Under the pieces are notes generated by a model. It did not search any database. It saw only the letters and a list, made by a program, of their open reading frames with translations, and was not told the origin of the DNA. From Wolbachia endosymbiont (group A) of Pogonocherus hispidulus (GTDB taxonomy: Bacteria; Pseudomonadota; Alphaproteobacteria; Rickettsiales; Anaplasmataceae), in contig NZ_OZ034750.1 in NCBI RefSeq assembly GCF_964028195.1, positions 248,001 through 312,000 of the forward strand: 64,000 nucleotides of DNA. The letters run 5' to 3'. The position numbers were made by a program, and so were the translations under genes. This document shows, in pieces, positions 55,416-63,350 of the stretch. Positions within the stretch are counted from its first letter, which is position 1, and the number at the start of each line of letters is the position of its first letter.

Positions 55416-55880
55416 CTAGTTTAGATCTATTCTTTTTCCTTTGAGTTTTATTCCCTTTTTTGTCATTTCTATACTTGATTCCCCAACTTTTAGCGTTATT
55501 TTATCTATTACATCTATCTCTAAATGATGTTTATCTTTATCGTACGATAACTTTGTCCCATCTTGAAATTTTGCACTATTTATTTCCTTTTTATTCTCCG
55601 GAGGCGGATATTTCTCCTGATAAATTGCCGGTAGCACCACCCCTAATGACAACTCTCCATATGGCGATAATACTATTACTTGCTCATCAATATTCGGCGC
55701 AAACCAACTTCTATCTTCTCCTGCTCTTGCCGTTACCCATGGAAGCCAATCGGTTATAAATTCTCCTACTTTTACCCGCACTCTTGCCTTTTCATGGTCT
55801 ATTTCTTTAACTAGACCTATACGAATAATGTTTACTAGCCTTCTATTTAGCTCTGCAATCGCAAAATTATGGTCTAACAT
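55416..55880 (-). CDS. baseplate spike protein V-like
   Basis: The 154-residue protein is like P2 gpV, with an OB-fold N-terminal half (LVKEIDHEKARVRVKVGEFITDWLPWVT) and a C-terminal beta-helix-like segment with repeats around IDKITLKVGESSIEMTKKGIKLKG. It forms the central tail spike. The ATG at 55880 is preferred because GGGGGAA lies just upstream; an earlier in-frame ATG at 55892 exists. It overlaps the upstream gene slightly. Confidence 0.88.
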   Translation of the reverse strand: MLDHNFAIAELNRRLVNIIRIGLVKEIDHEKARVRVKVGEFITDWLPWVTARAGEDRSWFAPNIDEQVIVLSPYGELSLGVVLPAIYQEKYPPPENKKEINSAKFQDGTKLSYDKDKHHLEIDVIDKITLKVGESSIEMTKKGIKLKGKRIDLN

Positions 55881-56340
55881 TTTCCCCCACACTGATAATA
55901 TGCGGTATAATACCAGTTTCTAACCACATTGATTGACCTGTATGTAGCTCGTGAACCCATTCTACCAACCACACTAAATATGCATCCAACTCTGGTTTAA
56001 AATTGTCTACTTCCGCTGATAAAAATTCTCCCGGCAAAACATTTTCCACGTTCCAAGTATTTTTATTCACTACTCTTGCAACTTCTGCTGCCAGTAACCT
56101 TACAACCACCGAGGAATCCTCGACTGTTCCATCAACTACAATTCTTGCTTCAAATCTTGCTCTCAGCGCAAACTCCTCTGTCCCAGGATCTTTTCCCGCT
56201 TCTAAACTCACAAGCTCTACAAATAACGCTGGCGCTAATAATTCTTTTCTTATCGTTGGATACACTTCACATGTCTGTATCGCTGGTATTTCTTCCTTTA
56301 GCATTGTACAAATCTTCTGATGTAGATCTCTCCAAAACAT
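55867..56340 (-). CDS. tail completion-like protein
   Basis: This 157-residue phage protein lies between the Z-like gene and the spike gene. Its N-terminal part (FWRDLHQKICTMLKEEIPAIQ) and central beta-strand pattern resemble tail terminator/completion proteins, but I cannot assign a named family. It is a soluble protein with an intact frame, four bases from the upstream stop. Confidence 0.55.
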   Translation of the reverse strand: MFWRDLHQKICTMLKEEIPAIQTCEVYPTIRKELLAPALFVELVSLEAGKDPGTEEFALRARFEARIVVDGTVEDSSVVVRLLAAEVARVVNKNTWNVENVLPGEFLSAEVDNFKPELDAYLVWLVEWVHELHTGQSMWLETGIIPHIISVGENVRP

Positions 56341-56343
56341 ACA

Positions 56344-56862
56344 TTATGATCCTCTTAAAATAAAATTAAGTTCATGGTCGAAATACTTCTCAAATACTCT
56401 TTCTACTTCATTTTCAGCTAACTCTTTCATTATTTCCCGAGCTTGCGTGTTTACTTTAATTTCATCTATTGGTAACGGTGTCATGTACCTTCTTTTGAAT
56501 ATTCCTATATGACCATTTTTCATTGTTGCTATAAATGCTCCTTCATACATACGGCTTCCTACCTTTGCTCCTATCTTTGTCTGTTTTATACTCCCAAGTT
56601 TTGCTACTCCTATCCACTGCGAACTAAGCTTTATTATAGACCACAAACGCTTTCTATTTGCTTTATCCACACTTAACTTTTTTCTCATTGCTTTTTTTGG
56701 TATTTGTTTTTCTTCGCTAACTTGTTTGACTGTTTGCGATCTTACCCATAGTGCTGTTTTGTTTAGTGCCCTCACCGCTGCTTTTTCCACTTTCGCTTTC
56801 TCTGCATCTATGCTTTGCATAACTTCTTTGATGCTACCGCTAACTTCAACGTTAATACGCAT
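56344..56862 (-). CDS. minor tail protein Z-like
   Basis: The 172-residue basic protein has AAVRALNKTALWVRSQTVKQVSEE (about 33-56) followed by KAMRKKLSVDKANRKRLW, matching the prophage minor tail protein Z family. A role in tail completion is assumed. It overlaps the head-tail joining gene by 11 bases, consistent with coupled translation. Confidence 0.75.
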   Translation of the reverse strand: MRINVEVSGSIKEVMQSIDAEKAKVEKAAVRALNKTALWVRSQTVKQVSEEKQIPKKAMRKKLSVDKANRKRLWSIIKLSSQWIGVAKLGSIKQTKIGAKVGSRMYEGAFIATMKNGHIGIFKRRYMTPLPIDEIKVNTQAREIMKELAENEVERVFEKYFDHELNFILRGS

Positions 56863-57160
56863 TTGACGCTTGAATTTTCCAGATCATTCCAGAGTTATCT
56901 CTGAGTGGCGGTGAGTGTACTTTGTATCTACGGTCACCAATAATAAAGATATCTCCTACTACTGGCTGCAATACATCAAAGACACTCACCTCCAAAATCA
57001 ATATCTCCCCTACAAATTGTCCTTCACCGATACCATAGAGTTTGTCTGGTTGCTGTTTTAATATCTGCACCATGTACGACTTATCCTTTGACTCATACAA
57101 AGCTTGCTCTCCTAAATGTGTAAAACAATCTGCAAATAATCTTTTAATATCTCTAAACAT
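56852..57160 (-). CDS. head-tail joining protein (lambda FII-like)
   Basis: The 102-residue protein has a small beta-barrel pattern (GQFVGEILILEVSVFDVLQPVVGDIFIIGDRRYKV-like core, about 48-82) that fits lambda gpFII-type attachment proteins. It connects the portal/head to the tail. It follows the major capsid gene by about 90 bases. Confidence 0.7.
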   Translation of the reverse strand: MFRDIKRLFADCFTHLGEQALYESKDKSYMVQILKQQPDKLYGIGEGQFVGEILILEVSVFDVLQPVVGDIFIIGDRRYKVHSPPLRDNSGMIWKIQASNAY

Positions 57161-57250
57161 AATTTTTTAGTTGCTTTTTATTCTTTAGTTGATATAATGC
57201 TTCCTGTTCGGGGTATTAAAAACAATCTGCACTTAGCTTTACCTCACCTG

Positions 57251-58209
57251 TTATGCAGCAAGTTTTACAAGTATACCTGGGCGATGGCACATTGGTAGAG
57301 GGTTTGATTGGGTATGAAGGTCAGTCCCTCTATCAAATCTTCTTGGCTCTTGTTTTGCATATAACGGTTGCCCTAGTGTATTTACCGTCTCATTAAAGTC
57401 CGCTGGCGCAAAGTAAGTAGTAAATGTATTAGCTGTACCAAGTGGAAAACAGTGTCCCGCATCTTTTTCTATAAATCTTCTCACAATTCCTTCAGGATCA
57501 GTTGCTTGCCCTCTGTACTCCTCAAATGTTATTCCACAGAACGTAAATCCTGATCTCATGTCGTTCCGGAGTGCTGCTCCTTCTTGCCATCTCTCATATG
57601 CCTCTTTTACTTTGGCATGCGAAGTTAGTGCATCAAAAAACTCTGGACTTACCAGCGCATGAATCCCGGTCATGTATTCACCACTTAAGTTGTCCTCAAC
57701 ATGCCTCAATACTTCCAGACACTTACGCTTTACATCGGTGGTTGCTATTCCCAGTGCAAAATTTACTACTTTTGGTGTAATTTCAAATTCGTTATACAGA
57801 TTTAATAACTCTGACCCATCTGCGTCTAAAATTATTCCTTTGAGCGCCCCCATTCGCAGATGCTCTAACGTTATCGCGTGTTTGTTTCTCATCAACTCCA
57901 GATGATCTGTTACCACGTTAGCCAACGCTTTCAATTCATTCTCTGACCCAAATGCCCTTATTCCTTGCACTTCCTCAGGTAACACTACGTCATCATGGGG
58001 AATATGTGGTATCGTAAATGTTCTTATTTTTCGTTTTCCGCGTTTTCCCACTGTTGCTGGTGCTCCGGGAACTTGCGTTGGTAATAAACTCAATACTCCG
58101 TTTTGCTCTTCTATCGTAATATGTCGGAATCTTACCGATCTACTTGGAAATAAATTTAAGCTTTCTGTTCGACCATAATTTATCGGCAATATGTTTATTG
58201 CTTTAGTTA
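57251..58209 (-). pseudogene. major capsid protein, 3' part
   Basis: This is the main part of a lambda gpE-like major capsid protein, 318 codons plus stop from ACT at 58207. Recognisable segments are INILPINYGRTESLNLFPSR, LPTQVPGAPATVGKRGKRK near residue 50, and the C-terminal PLYAKQEPRRFDRGTDLHTQSNPLPMCHRP. An IS630 element separates it from its first 15 codons at 59157-59201. The element's terminal repeat supplies an in-frame ATG (58222), so a 323-residue product with a replaced N-terminus could be made, though without a clear ribosome-binding site. Confidence 0.82.
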
Positions 58210-58237
58210 TAGCTCTTCTCATAATAGTCGGAACAAA

Positions 58238-58894
58238 TCATAAAAAAGCAGAATCAACAGCTTGACGGAAAGACTGAAAAATAGGGATATTTTTTCTAGC
58301 TCTGTTCTTTATAGCAAACCAATGATGCTCAATTTCGTTAAAGTCTGGAGAATATGGAGGAAGATAAAGAATTTCAGCACCTACTCCTTTAGCAAGATCA
58401 TCGATTTTTTTAGATTTATGGAAAGCAGCGTTATCAAGAATTACAGTTTGGCCAGACCTTAAAATTGGAGTCAAAAACTGCTCAAACCAAGCCTCAAAAA
58501 CATCCTTGTTGCAGTATCCCTCAAAGGTCAATGGAGCAATGATTTTCTTTTTATTTAGAGCTGCAATCATACTGACGCGCTGAGTTTTTTTACCTGATTT
58601 TAGTGAATGAAACCTCTCTCCTTTTCTGCAATATCCGTATGGGTAGTCTTCTGTATTGTCTATCCCAGATTCGTCAATATATACAAGATTTTCAGGATAT
58701 TTTGTTGCTATAACCTTTGCAAATTGAGCTCGCCTTTCTTCATTTCTTTCTTTATATCCGTAGATCTTTTTTTCTTGTAAAGCCAATATTTTTAAGTGCG
58801 CGGTGAATCGTTTGTCGACTGATATTGCCCCAGAGTTTAGCCATCTCTGACTGAGTTTTGCCACCATGGTTTTTTGCAAATTCGGTGAAGACAT
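58238..58894 (-). CDS. IS630 transposase, C-terminal frame (DDE domain)
   Basis: This frame carries the DDE catalytic domain: Asp in VYIDESGID, Asp in QTVILDNAAFHKS and Glu in YSPDFNEIEHHW. It lies in a different frame from the N-terminal part and overlaps it by about 140 bases. Slippage at the A7 run at about 58765-58771 would join them into one transposase of about 285 residues. Confidence 0.85.
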   Translation of the reverse strand: MSSPNLQKTMVAKLSQRWLNSGAISVDKRFTAHLKILALQEKKIYGYKERNEERRAQFAKVIATKYPENLVYIDESGIDNTEDYPYGYCRKGERFHSLKSGKKTQRVSMIAALNKKKIIAPLTFEGYCNKDVFEAWFEQFLTPILRSGQTVILDNAAFHKSKKIDDLAKGVGAEILYLPPYSPDFNEIEHHWFAIKNRARKNIPIFQSFRQAVDSAFL

Positions 58895-59096
58895 TCCAGT
58901 CGGTAATTTTATGGTTATATCCTACGCTTCCAGGCTTTTTTGACTGAAAATCTCCTGTTTCCTCGCGCCTTTTCTGCCACTCATATAAAGTCGTTTTTCC
59001 AATTTTAAATCTCTTGGCAACAGTTGCTCTACTTTCTCCCTCATCCAATGCTTCCATTGCTTTTTTCCTTAAGTCATAACTATACGCTGCTGGCAT
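58752..59096 (-). CDS. IS630 transposase, N-terminal frame (HTH)
   Basis: The 114-residue frame has two helix-turn-helix segments (YSYDLRKKAMEALDEGESRATVAKRFKIGKTTLYEW and an IHRALKNIGFTRKK end), the DNA-binding part of IS630 transposases. The frame ends just after the A7 run shared with the DDE frame, consistent with a programmed frameshift or transcriptional slippage. Confidence 0.85.
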   Translation of the reverse strand: MPAAYSYDLRKKAMEALDEGESRATVAKRFKIGKTTLYEWQKRREETGDFQSKKPGSVGYNHKITDWNVFTEFAKNHGGKTQSEMAKLWGNISRQTIHRALKNIGFTRKKDLRI

Positions 59097-59156
59097 ACAA
59101 ACCCCACTACCATAAATCCATATCTTACCTTATTTGGATTATTATGAGAAGAGCTA

Positions 59157-59201
59157 TAATTCCGTCATACTAAATGCTGGATTTGTAAATGGATTTTGCA
59201 T
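59157..59201 (-). pseudogene. major capsid protein, first 15 codons
   Basis: The original capsid start encodes MQNPFTNPAFSMTEL and is preceded by AAAGGGGAA, a strong ribosome-binding site. The frame meets TAG at once inside the IS630 end, so only a 15-residue peptide is made from this start. Confidence 0.82.
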
Positions 59202-59252
59202 GTTTTTCCCCTTTAGTGTTTTAAGTTGGTTTTGCTCTTCAGTTGAGCAGTT

Positions 59253-59621
59253 TTAAACTCCCTTACGAATGATGATGCCCCGTGCTTCAAGTTGCTTTAT
59301 TGCTGCAGCTTTTTGCTCCTCAGTGATATTTCCTGGCCACACCACTGCATGATCTGCTAGCATCGCTATACGTGTAATGATTACTGCTTTGGTGGTTTCC
59401 GTTGCATTTACATCACTTGTTATTACACCTATTGCTGTTTGCGTGCCATCTGTCGCTGCTAAGTTTATAATCTTAATTAGATCATCTTTATCACGACCAA
59501 CAATTGTACCAAGCTTAAGATTCTGCCCTTTTGCTACTGTTATTTGGTCTCTTGAATATAGATTTGATGCCTCATACTTTAATAGGTCACCAAGGTTATT
59601 TTGTTCAGTTATACAACTCAT
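59253..59621 (-). CDS. head decoration protein (lambda gpD-like)
   Basis: The 122-residue protein has the gpD pattern: an N-terminal disordered stretch, the VAKGQNLKLGTIVGR core at about 29-43, IGVITSDVNATETTKAVIITR at 64-84, and the final AIKQLEARGIIIRKGV. Such trimers stabilise the expanded capsid. It lies between the protease/scaffold gene and the capsid gene, as in lambda. Confidence 0.9.
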   Translation of the reverse strand: MSCITEQNNLGDLLKYEASNLYSRDQITVAKGQNLKLGTIVGRDKDDLIKIINLAATDGTQTAIGVITSDVNATETTKAVIITRIAMLADHAVVWPGNITEEQKAAAIKQLEARGIIIRKGV

Positions 59622-59679
59622 AAATGTTTCTCCTTAATTGTTTTACCGCCGCTTTTGTTAGTGTTATATATGGCGGTTG

Positions 59680-59720
59680 TTTTACCGCGGCGTTTATTAT
59701 TGCTATATTCCGCGGTAAAA
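59680..59720. repeat. 11-bp inverted repeat with 19-base loop
   Basis: TTTTACCGCGG at 59680-59690 pairs perfectly with CCGCGGTAAAA at 59710-59720. A further ACCGCC(G) and GGCGGT pair lies just to the left. It sits between the protease/scaffold and decoration genes and may be a transcript-stabilising hairpin or a small palindromic repeat. Confidence 0.5.
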
Positions 59721-59730
59721 GATAGATTGC

Positions 59731-60825
59731 TTATAATTGGCTATTCTGGCGTGTTTTGGCTACCTGCATCATTAAATCTTCTGATGAACTTTGTGGTATT
59801 GTGCTCAGTATCTCCGTCTTCTTCGTTCTCTCCGCCAGTATCGACATTAATATCTCTTGCGCTTGTTTGGCATTTACATCCTGCTCAATAAATTCTCCTA
59901 TTTTCTCTGGCATCTTTGATAAATTACATAATCTTATTACCTCTAATACTTCCTTGCGGCAGCTCTCGTACCCTAAACATCTTCCTTGTTCAATTAGATC
60001 ATCAATATCTATTGCTTGTTCTTTTATCTCAACTTTGTTCATACTATTACTCCTATAATTATCAATAAATTCTGAAAACGTTGTAATTCCATCAGCAAGA
60101 CCTATCTCCATTGCTTTCTCACCAAAATATAGCCCTGCTTCCGTTGATTTGATTTTTTCCGTGGACAAATTTCTGTTTCGTGCTACGAGCTGGACAAACA
60201 TCTCATATAGGCGATCTACTTCCTCTTGTAAGCTTTCCAGACTTTCTGATGTTATTGGCTCATGTGGGTTTAAATCGTTTTTTCGACTTCCTGCAAATAC
60301 TGTGGTATATTTTATTCCCTGTTTTTCATCAAACCCACTTTGATCTATATGACTTGCTATTACTCCTATACTTCCAACTCCTGAAGTTCTCGTTACCAAT
60401 ACTTTTTCAGCACTTGACGCTATCGCATACGCTGCAGAATATGCATCATCATTTGCTATCGCCACAATTCTCTTTTTTGTCCTTGCTTCGTAAATAAAGT
60501 CCGAAAGGTCGAATAAACCGTTTACTTCTCCTCCAGGGCTGTCTATATCTAAAATTATTGTTTCTACTTCTTCATCTATTAAAGCTTCTTCTATCTCTTC
60601 ACGTATCTTCTCATATGATGTCATTCCTAAAATATCGTCAAAAGCTTCTGAATTCTTCGTTAAGATTCCATGTATTGGTATGACTGCTATTCCCTTTTTA
60701 TTATTTCTTACTGCGTGTTTTATGTTTTTAAACGTGGGATGCTTTCCGGCATGTAATGACAATAGATCAAAACTTCTTTGCTCCATCATTACCGGTCTAT
60801 TCAGCCACATTGCTTGTTGTTTCAT
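59731..60825 (-). CDS. S49/ClpP-like head maturation protease and scaffold
   Basis: The 364-residue protein is like lambda gpC. Its S49 peptidase core includes LDIDSPGGEVNG (about 92-103), the nucleophile Ser near 130 in DDAYSAAYAIAS, SGVGSIGV near 148-155 and a general-base Lys near 180. A helical C-terminal part probably acts as scaffold (QAKQ-type). It processes head proteins during capsid assembly. Its ATG overlaps the portal stop. Confidence 0.9.
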   Translation of the reverse strand: MKQQAMWLNRPVMMEQRSFDLLSLHAGKHPTFKNIKHAVRNNKKGIAVIPIHGILTKNSEAFDDILGMTSYEKIREEIEEALIDEEVETIILDIDSPGGEVNGLFDLSDFIYEARTKKRIVAIANDDAYSAAYAIASSAEKVLVTRTSGVGSIGVIASHIDQSGFDEKQGIKYTTVFAGSRKNDLNPHEPITSESLESLQEEVDRLYEMFVQLVARNRNLSTEKIKSTEAGLYFGEKAMEIGLADGITTFSEFIDNYRSNSMNKVEIKEQAIDIDDLIEQGRCLGYESCRKEVLEVIRLCNLSKMPEKIGEFIEQDVNAKQAQEILMSILAERTKKTEILSTIPQSSSEDLMMQVAKTRQNSQL

Positions 60826-61911
60826 GTCATTTCCGCAAAACTACTTTGTACATCAGAATCAAAACTTAAGCCCAATTCACTCGCACGTCTTTGATCTTCG
60901 GCAATTTCTTGGTCTATTTCCTCTACATCATAACCCAGTTCTGAAACCACTTCTGACCTGCTCTTAAACCCATTCCTTACCGCCATTTGCTGTGCTTGCT
61001 GGTCTTTTAGCGGATCTACGTAAGCACACCCTTGCGGTATCCATTTTACCTCTTTTGCTGTTTCTTTTGCCCAATTTTCACCTATGTCCAGTTCTCCAGA
61101 TAGTATTGCTAATTCTAGCCACCTATTCCATACTGGCCGGCAAAGCTGAAATACTACCACGTTATGCTGTAACATCGCGCACTTCCTACGAAACTCTATT
61201 AACCCAGCTCTTATTGATGAATAATTGACACCACTTAGATCTCCTGTTAGCTGCTCGTAAGTTATCCCTGTGCCTACTGCTATTGCCCTGAGTTGCTGTT
61301 TCATGAATGCTTCATAACTTCCCCCAACGTCTGATGGTTCCGAGAACTTAATATCTTCTCCGGGATCAAGTAATTGCATAGTCCCAGGTTCTAAGCCTGA
61401 CAGCGCTACTCCATGTTCATTACTCTCTCCTTCTCCCATGATGTTCGCTTCAGGATCAAGTCTGGTAATAAACCCTGCAAACATTGCTGCTGTCTTTTTT
61501 CGTACTAATTCTGCATCATCATATTGATCTAGTTCATAGAGCTTTAACAGTACACTGGACAACCATGGTACTCCTCGAATCTGCCCAGGTCTTAGTGGTC
61601 TATAGATATGTAAAACATCGTTTGCTGGTACTCTAACTGACTCTCCAAATGATCCTTCACCCGGATGTTCTCGAAAAAGGTAATACGCTTCTCTTTGCCC
61701 AAGTCGGTTAAATTCAATCCCGTTTCTAATTACATTACCATTGGCAAGGGTTTGATTGCTCTTATTGTCTAAATGCTCTGACTCAAGTACTTGTAATTGC
61801 AACGGCACACAAAGACCATCTTCTCGTTTTCTTGTCCGGAGTCTTACAAAACATTCTCCTCCTTGTATCTTGAAAAAAGCATCTAATGTTTTAAGCTTAA
61901 GCGTTAGGTGG
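60822..61911 (-). pseudogene. lambda-type portal protein, N-terminally truncated
   Basis: The open frame has about 360 codons of a lambda gpB-type portal. Recognisable segments are GGECFVRLRTRK (before the first ATG at 61808), PLRPGQIRGVPWLSSVLLKL, the GVALSGLEPGTMQLLDPGEDIKFSEP segment and FMKQQLRAIAVGTGITYEQLTGDLSGVNYSS. Family members are about 500 residues or more, so roughly the first 150 residues are missing. The frame closes at a TAA in the short hairpin just upstream. No start codon with a ribosome-binding site gives a full protein. Confidence 0.82.
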
Positions 61912-61978
61912 AGAAGGGAAGAACTCTGTTCTCCTCCTTAGATATAAAATCTGTACTGAAGATAAGAGTTCCCTTCTC
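61911..61978. repeat. 68-bp inverted-repeat segment at the portal break
   Basis: GAGAAGGGAA at 61911-61920 and TTCCCTTCTC at 61969-61978 are perfect inverted repeats, extended inside by ACTCT and AGAGT after a 2-base offset. The segment lies between the truncated portal and the second IS110 copy, at the point where two unrelated sequences meet. Confidence 0.5.
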
Positions 61979-61987
61979 AAAAGTAAA

Positions 61988-63350
61988 GCAGTTGTGTTAA
62001 AAGTCAATAGAAAAATGAAAAATATCAAAGAAATTTAGCCCGTTAAATATAATGTGCTCTTCAATGTATTTTTACATAATATAAGCTATAACTCTTAATT
62101 GATGTAGCTGTGTATAAGTACTTATAGTTTATGTGGGCGTACTTATCCACAGCTACACTAACTTACTAGAGAAGTAGACTTAGGGCTATATTCCTCAGTG
62201 AACACTCTACCGTCTCTTACCAAGGAGTTAGCAAGTAAAAGTAACTTTCTCATAGCAGCGGTAGAAGCAACTTTATATGGTTTTTTATATTGATTATACA
62301 ACCTATCAAAAAAAGTTTTTATGTAAGAATTCCATTCCCGCGCACTAAGAATACACATATACAAAACTGTTCTAATTTGTGACCTACCGCCTTGAATACA
62401 CCTTTTTCCTTTACTAAAACCACTGTCTCGATTAAAAGGTGCAACCCCGGCAAGGCTGGATATTTGCTTTTCTTGAAGCGTCCCTAGTTCTGGTAGATAA
62501 CAAATCATAGTAATAGCTGTGATTTTACTTGCACCTGGTATACTAGTTATTGATATGTATTTTCTTTTAAGCTCTTGACTTTGATCAATCAACTCCATCA
62601 TCTCATCTTCTAAGGCTTGGATTTGATTTTGTAAAATGGCAAGTAGCTCTTCCATTTGTTTTATTATGGATATATCAGTTACCTGGTAAGCTTGGGTTTT
62701 TTGTATTTTTGCTATTTCTACAAGTTGATTTCTACGAGATAGCTTTTGCCTCAAACAATCAACATTACTAACTTTTAAAGGAGTAACACGCATATCTGTA
62801 TTATTAATATAACGTGAGATGATACTACAGTCTATTTTATCGGTTTTAGTAGCAACGCCAAGGCTTTTTGCATAATCTCTAACCCATCTAGGTTGAATAA
62901 CATATACCTCAAAACCATTGCTTAGTAAAGTATAGGCACATAATTTTTCATATCCACCTGTTGCTTCAAGACCAACTTTGCTTACATTATGCAAACGTAA
63001 AAAGTCGAGTATTTGATCAATAGCTTGCACGTTATTTTCAAATACTTTATGATATCCAAGTGGATGGATATGAATATCAAGTTTAGCTTTGCTAACATCA
63101 ATGCCAGCAATAATATTTGATGAATTCATAATTCCTCCGTAAATGTTGATAAACAATATATACTGTATTTTCCACCCTTATATACGAGTCTAAAAACTCA
63201 ATCAGTTGTTCGGAACTTCAGTATAAACCAGAGAAGAAAACCTTGCTATACTACGGTCCTTATGACCAAGACTGGACACGGTTCCTCTTCTCTGTATGTC
63301 TTTACATTACTACTTTGTAGTACTTATAAAAACCTATTTTTAACATATAA
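61988..63350 (-). mobile_element. IS110-family insertion sequence, copy 2
   Basis: This is a second copy of the 1,363-bp IS110 element at 1811-3173, apparently identical by eye. Its right flank is the same DUF4815 site as copy 1 (GAC TAT AAG). Its left flank is not DUF4815 but the hairpin next to the truncated portal. That suggests loss of the left flank by deletion, inversion or recombination through the IS. Confidence 0.88.
62158..63129 (-). CDS. IS110-family transposase, copy 2
   Basis: The 323-residue transposase is identical to that at 1981-2952, with the DEDD residues and C-terminal Transposase_20 region intact and the same GGAGGAATT before the ATG. Confidence 0.92.
   Translation of the reverse strand: MNSSNIIAGIDVSKAKLDIHIHPLGYHKVFENNVQAIDQILDFLRLHNVSKVGLEATGGYEKLCAYTLLSNGFEVYVIQPRWVRDYAKSLGVATKTDKIDCSIISRYINNTDMRVTPLKVSNVDCLRQKLSRRNQLVEIAKIQKTQAYQVTDISIIKQMEELLAILQNQIQALEDEMMELIDQSQELKRKYISITSIPGASKITAITMICYLPELGTLQEKQISSLAGVAPFNRDSGFSKGKRCIQGGRSQIRTVLYMCILSAREWNSYIKTFFDRLYNQYKKPYKVASTAAMRKLLLLANSLVRDGRVFTEEYSPKSTSLVS

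Larger units (their letters stand above)
58210..59156 (-). mobile_element. IS630-family insertion sequence
   Basis: This 947-bp element has 17-bp perfect terminal inverted repeats (TAGCTCTTCTCATAATA) and the TA target duplication typical of IS630/Tc1-mariner (58208-58209 and 59157-59158). It contains two overlapping transposase frames. Removing it with one TA restores the capsid frame (M-T-E-L-T-K-A-I-N), giving 333 residues. Confidence 0.92.
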
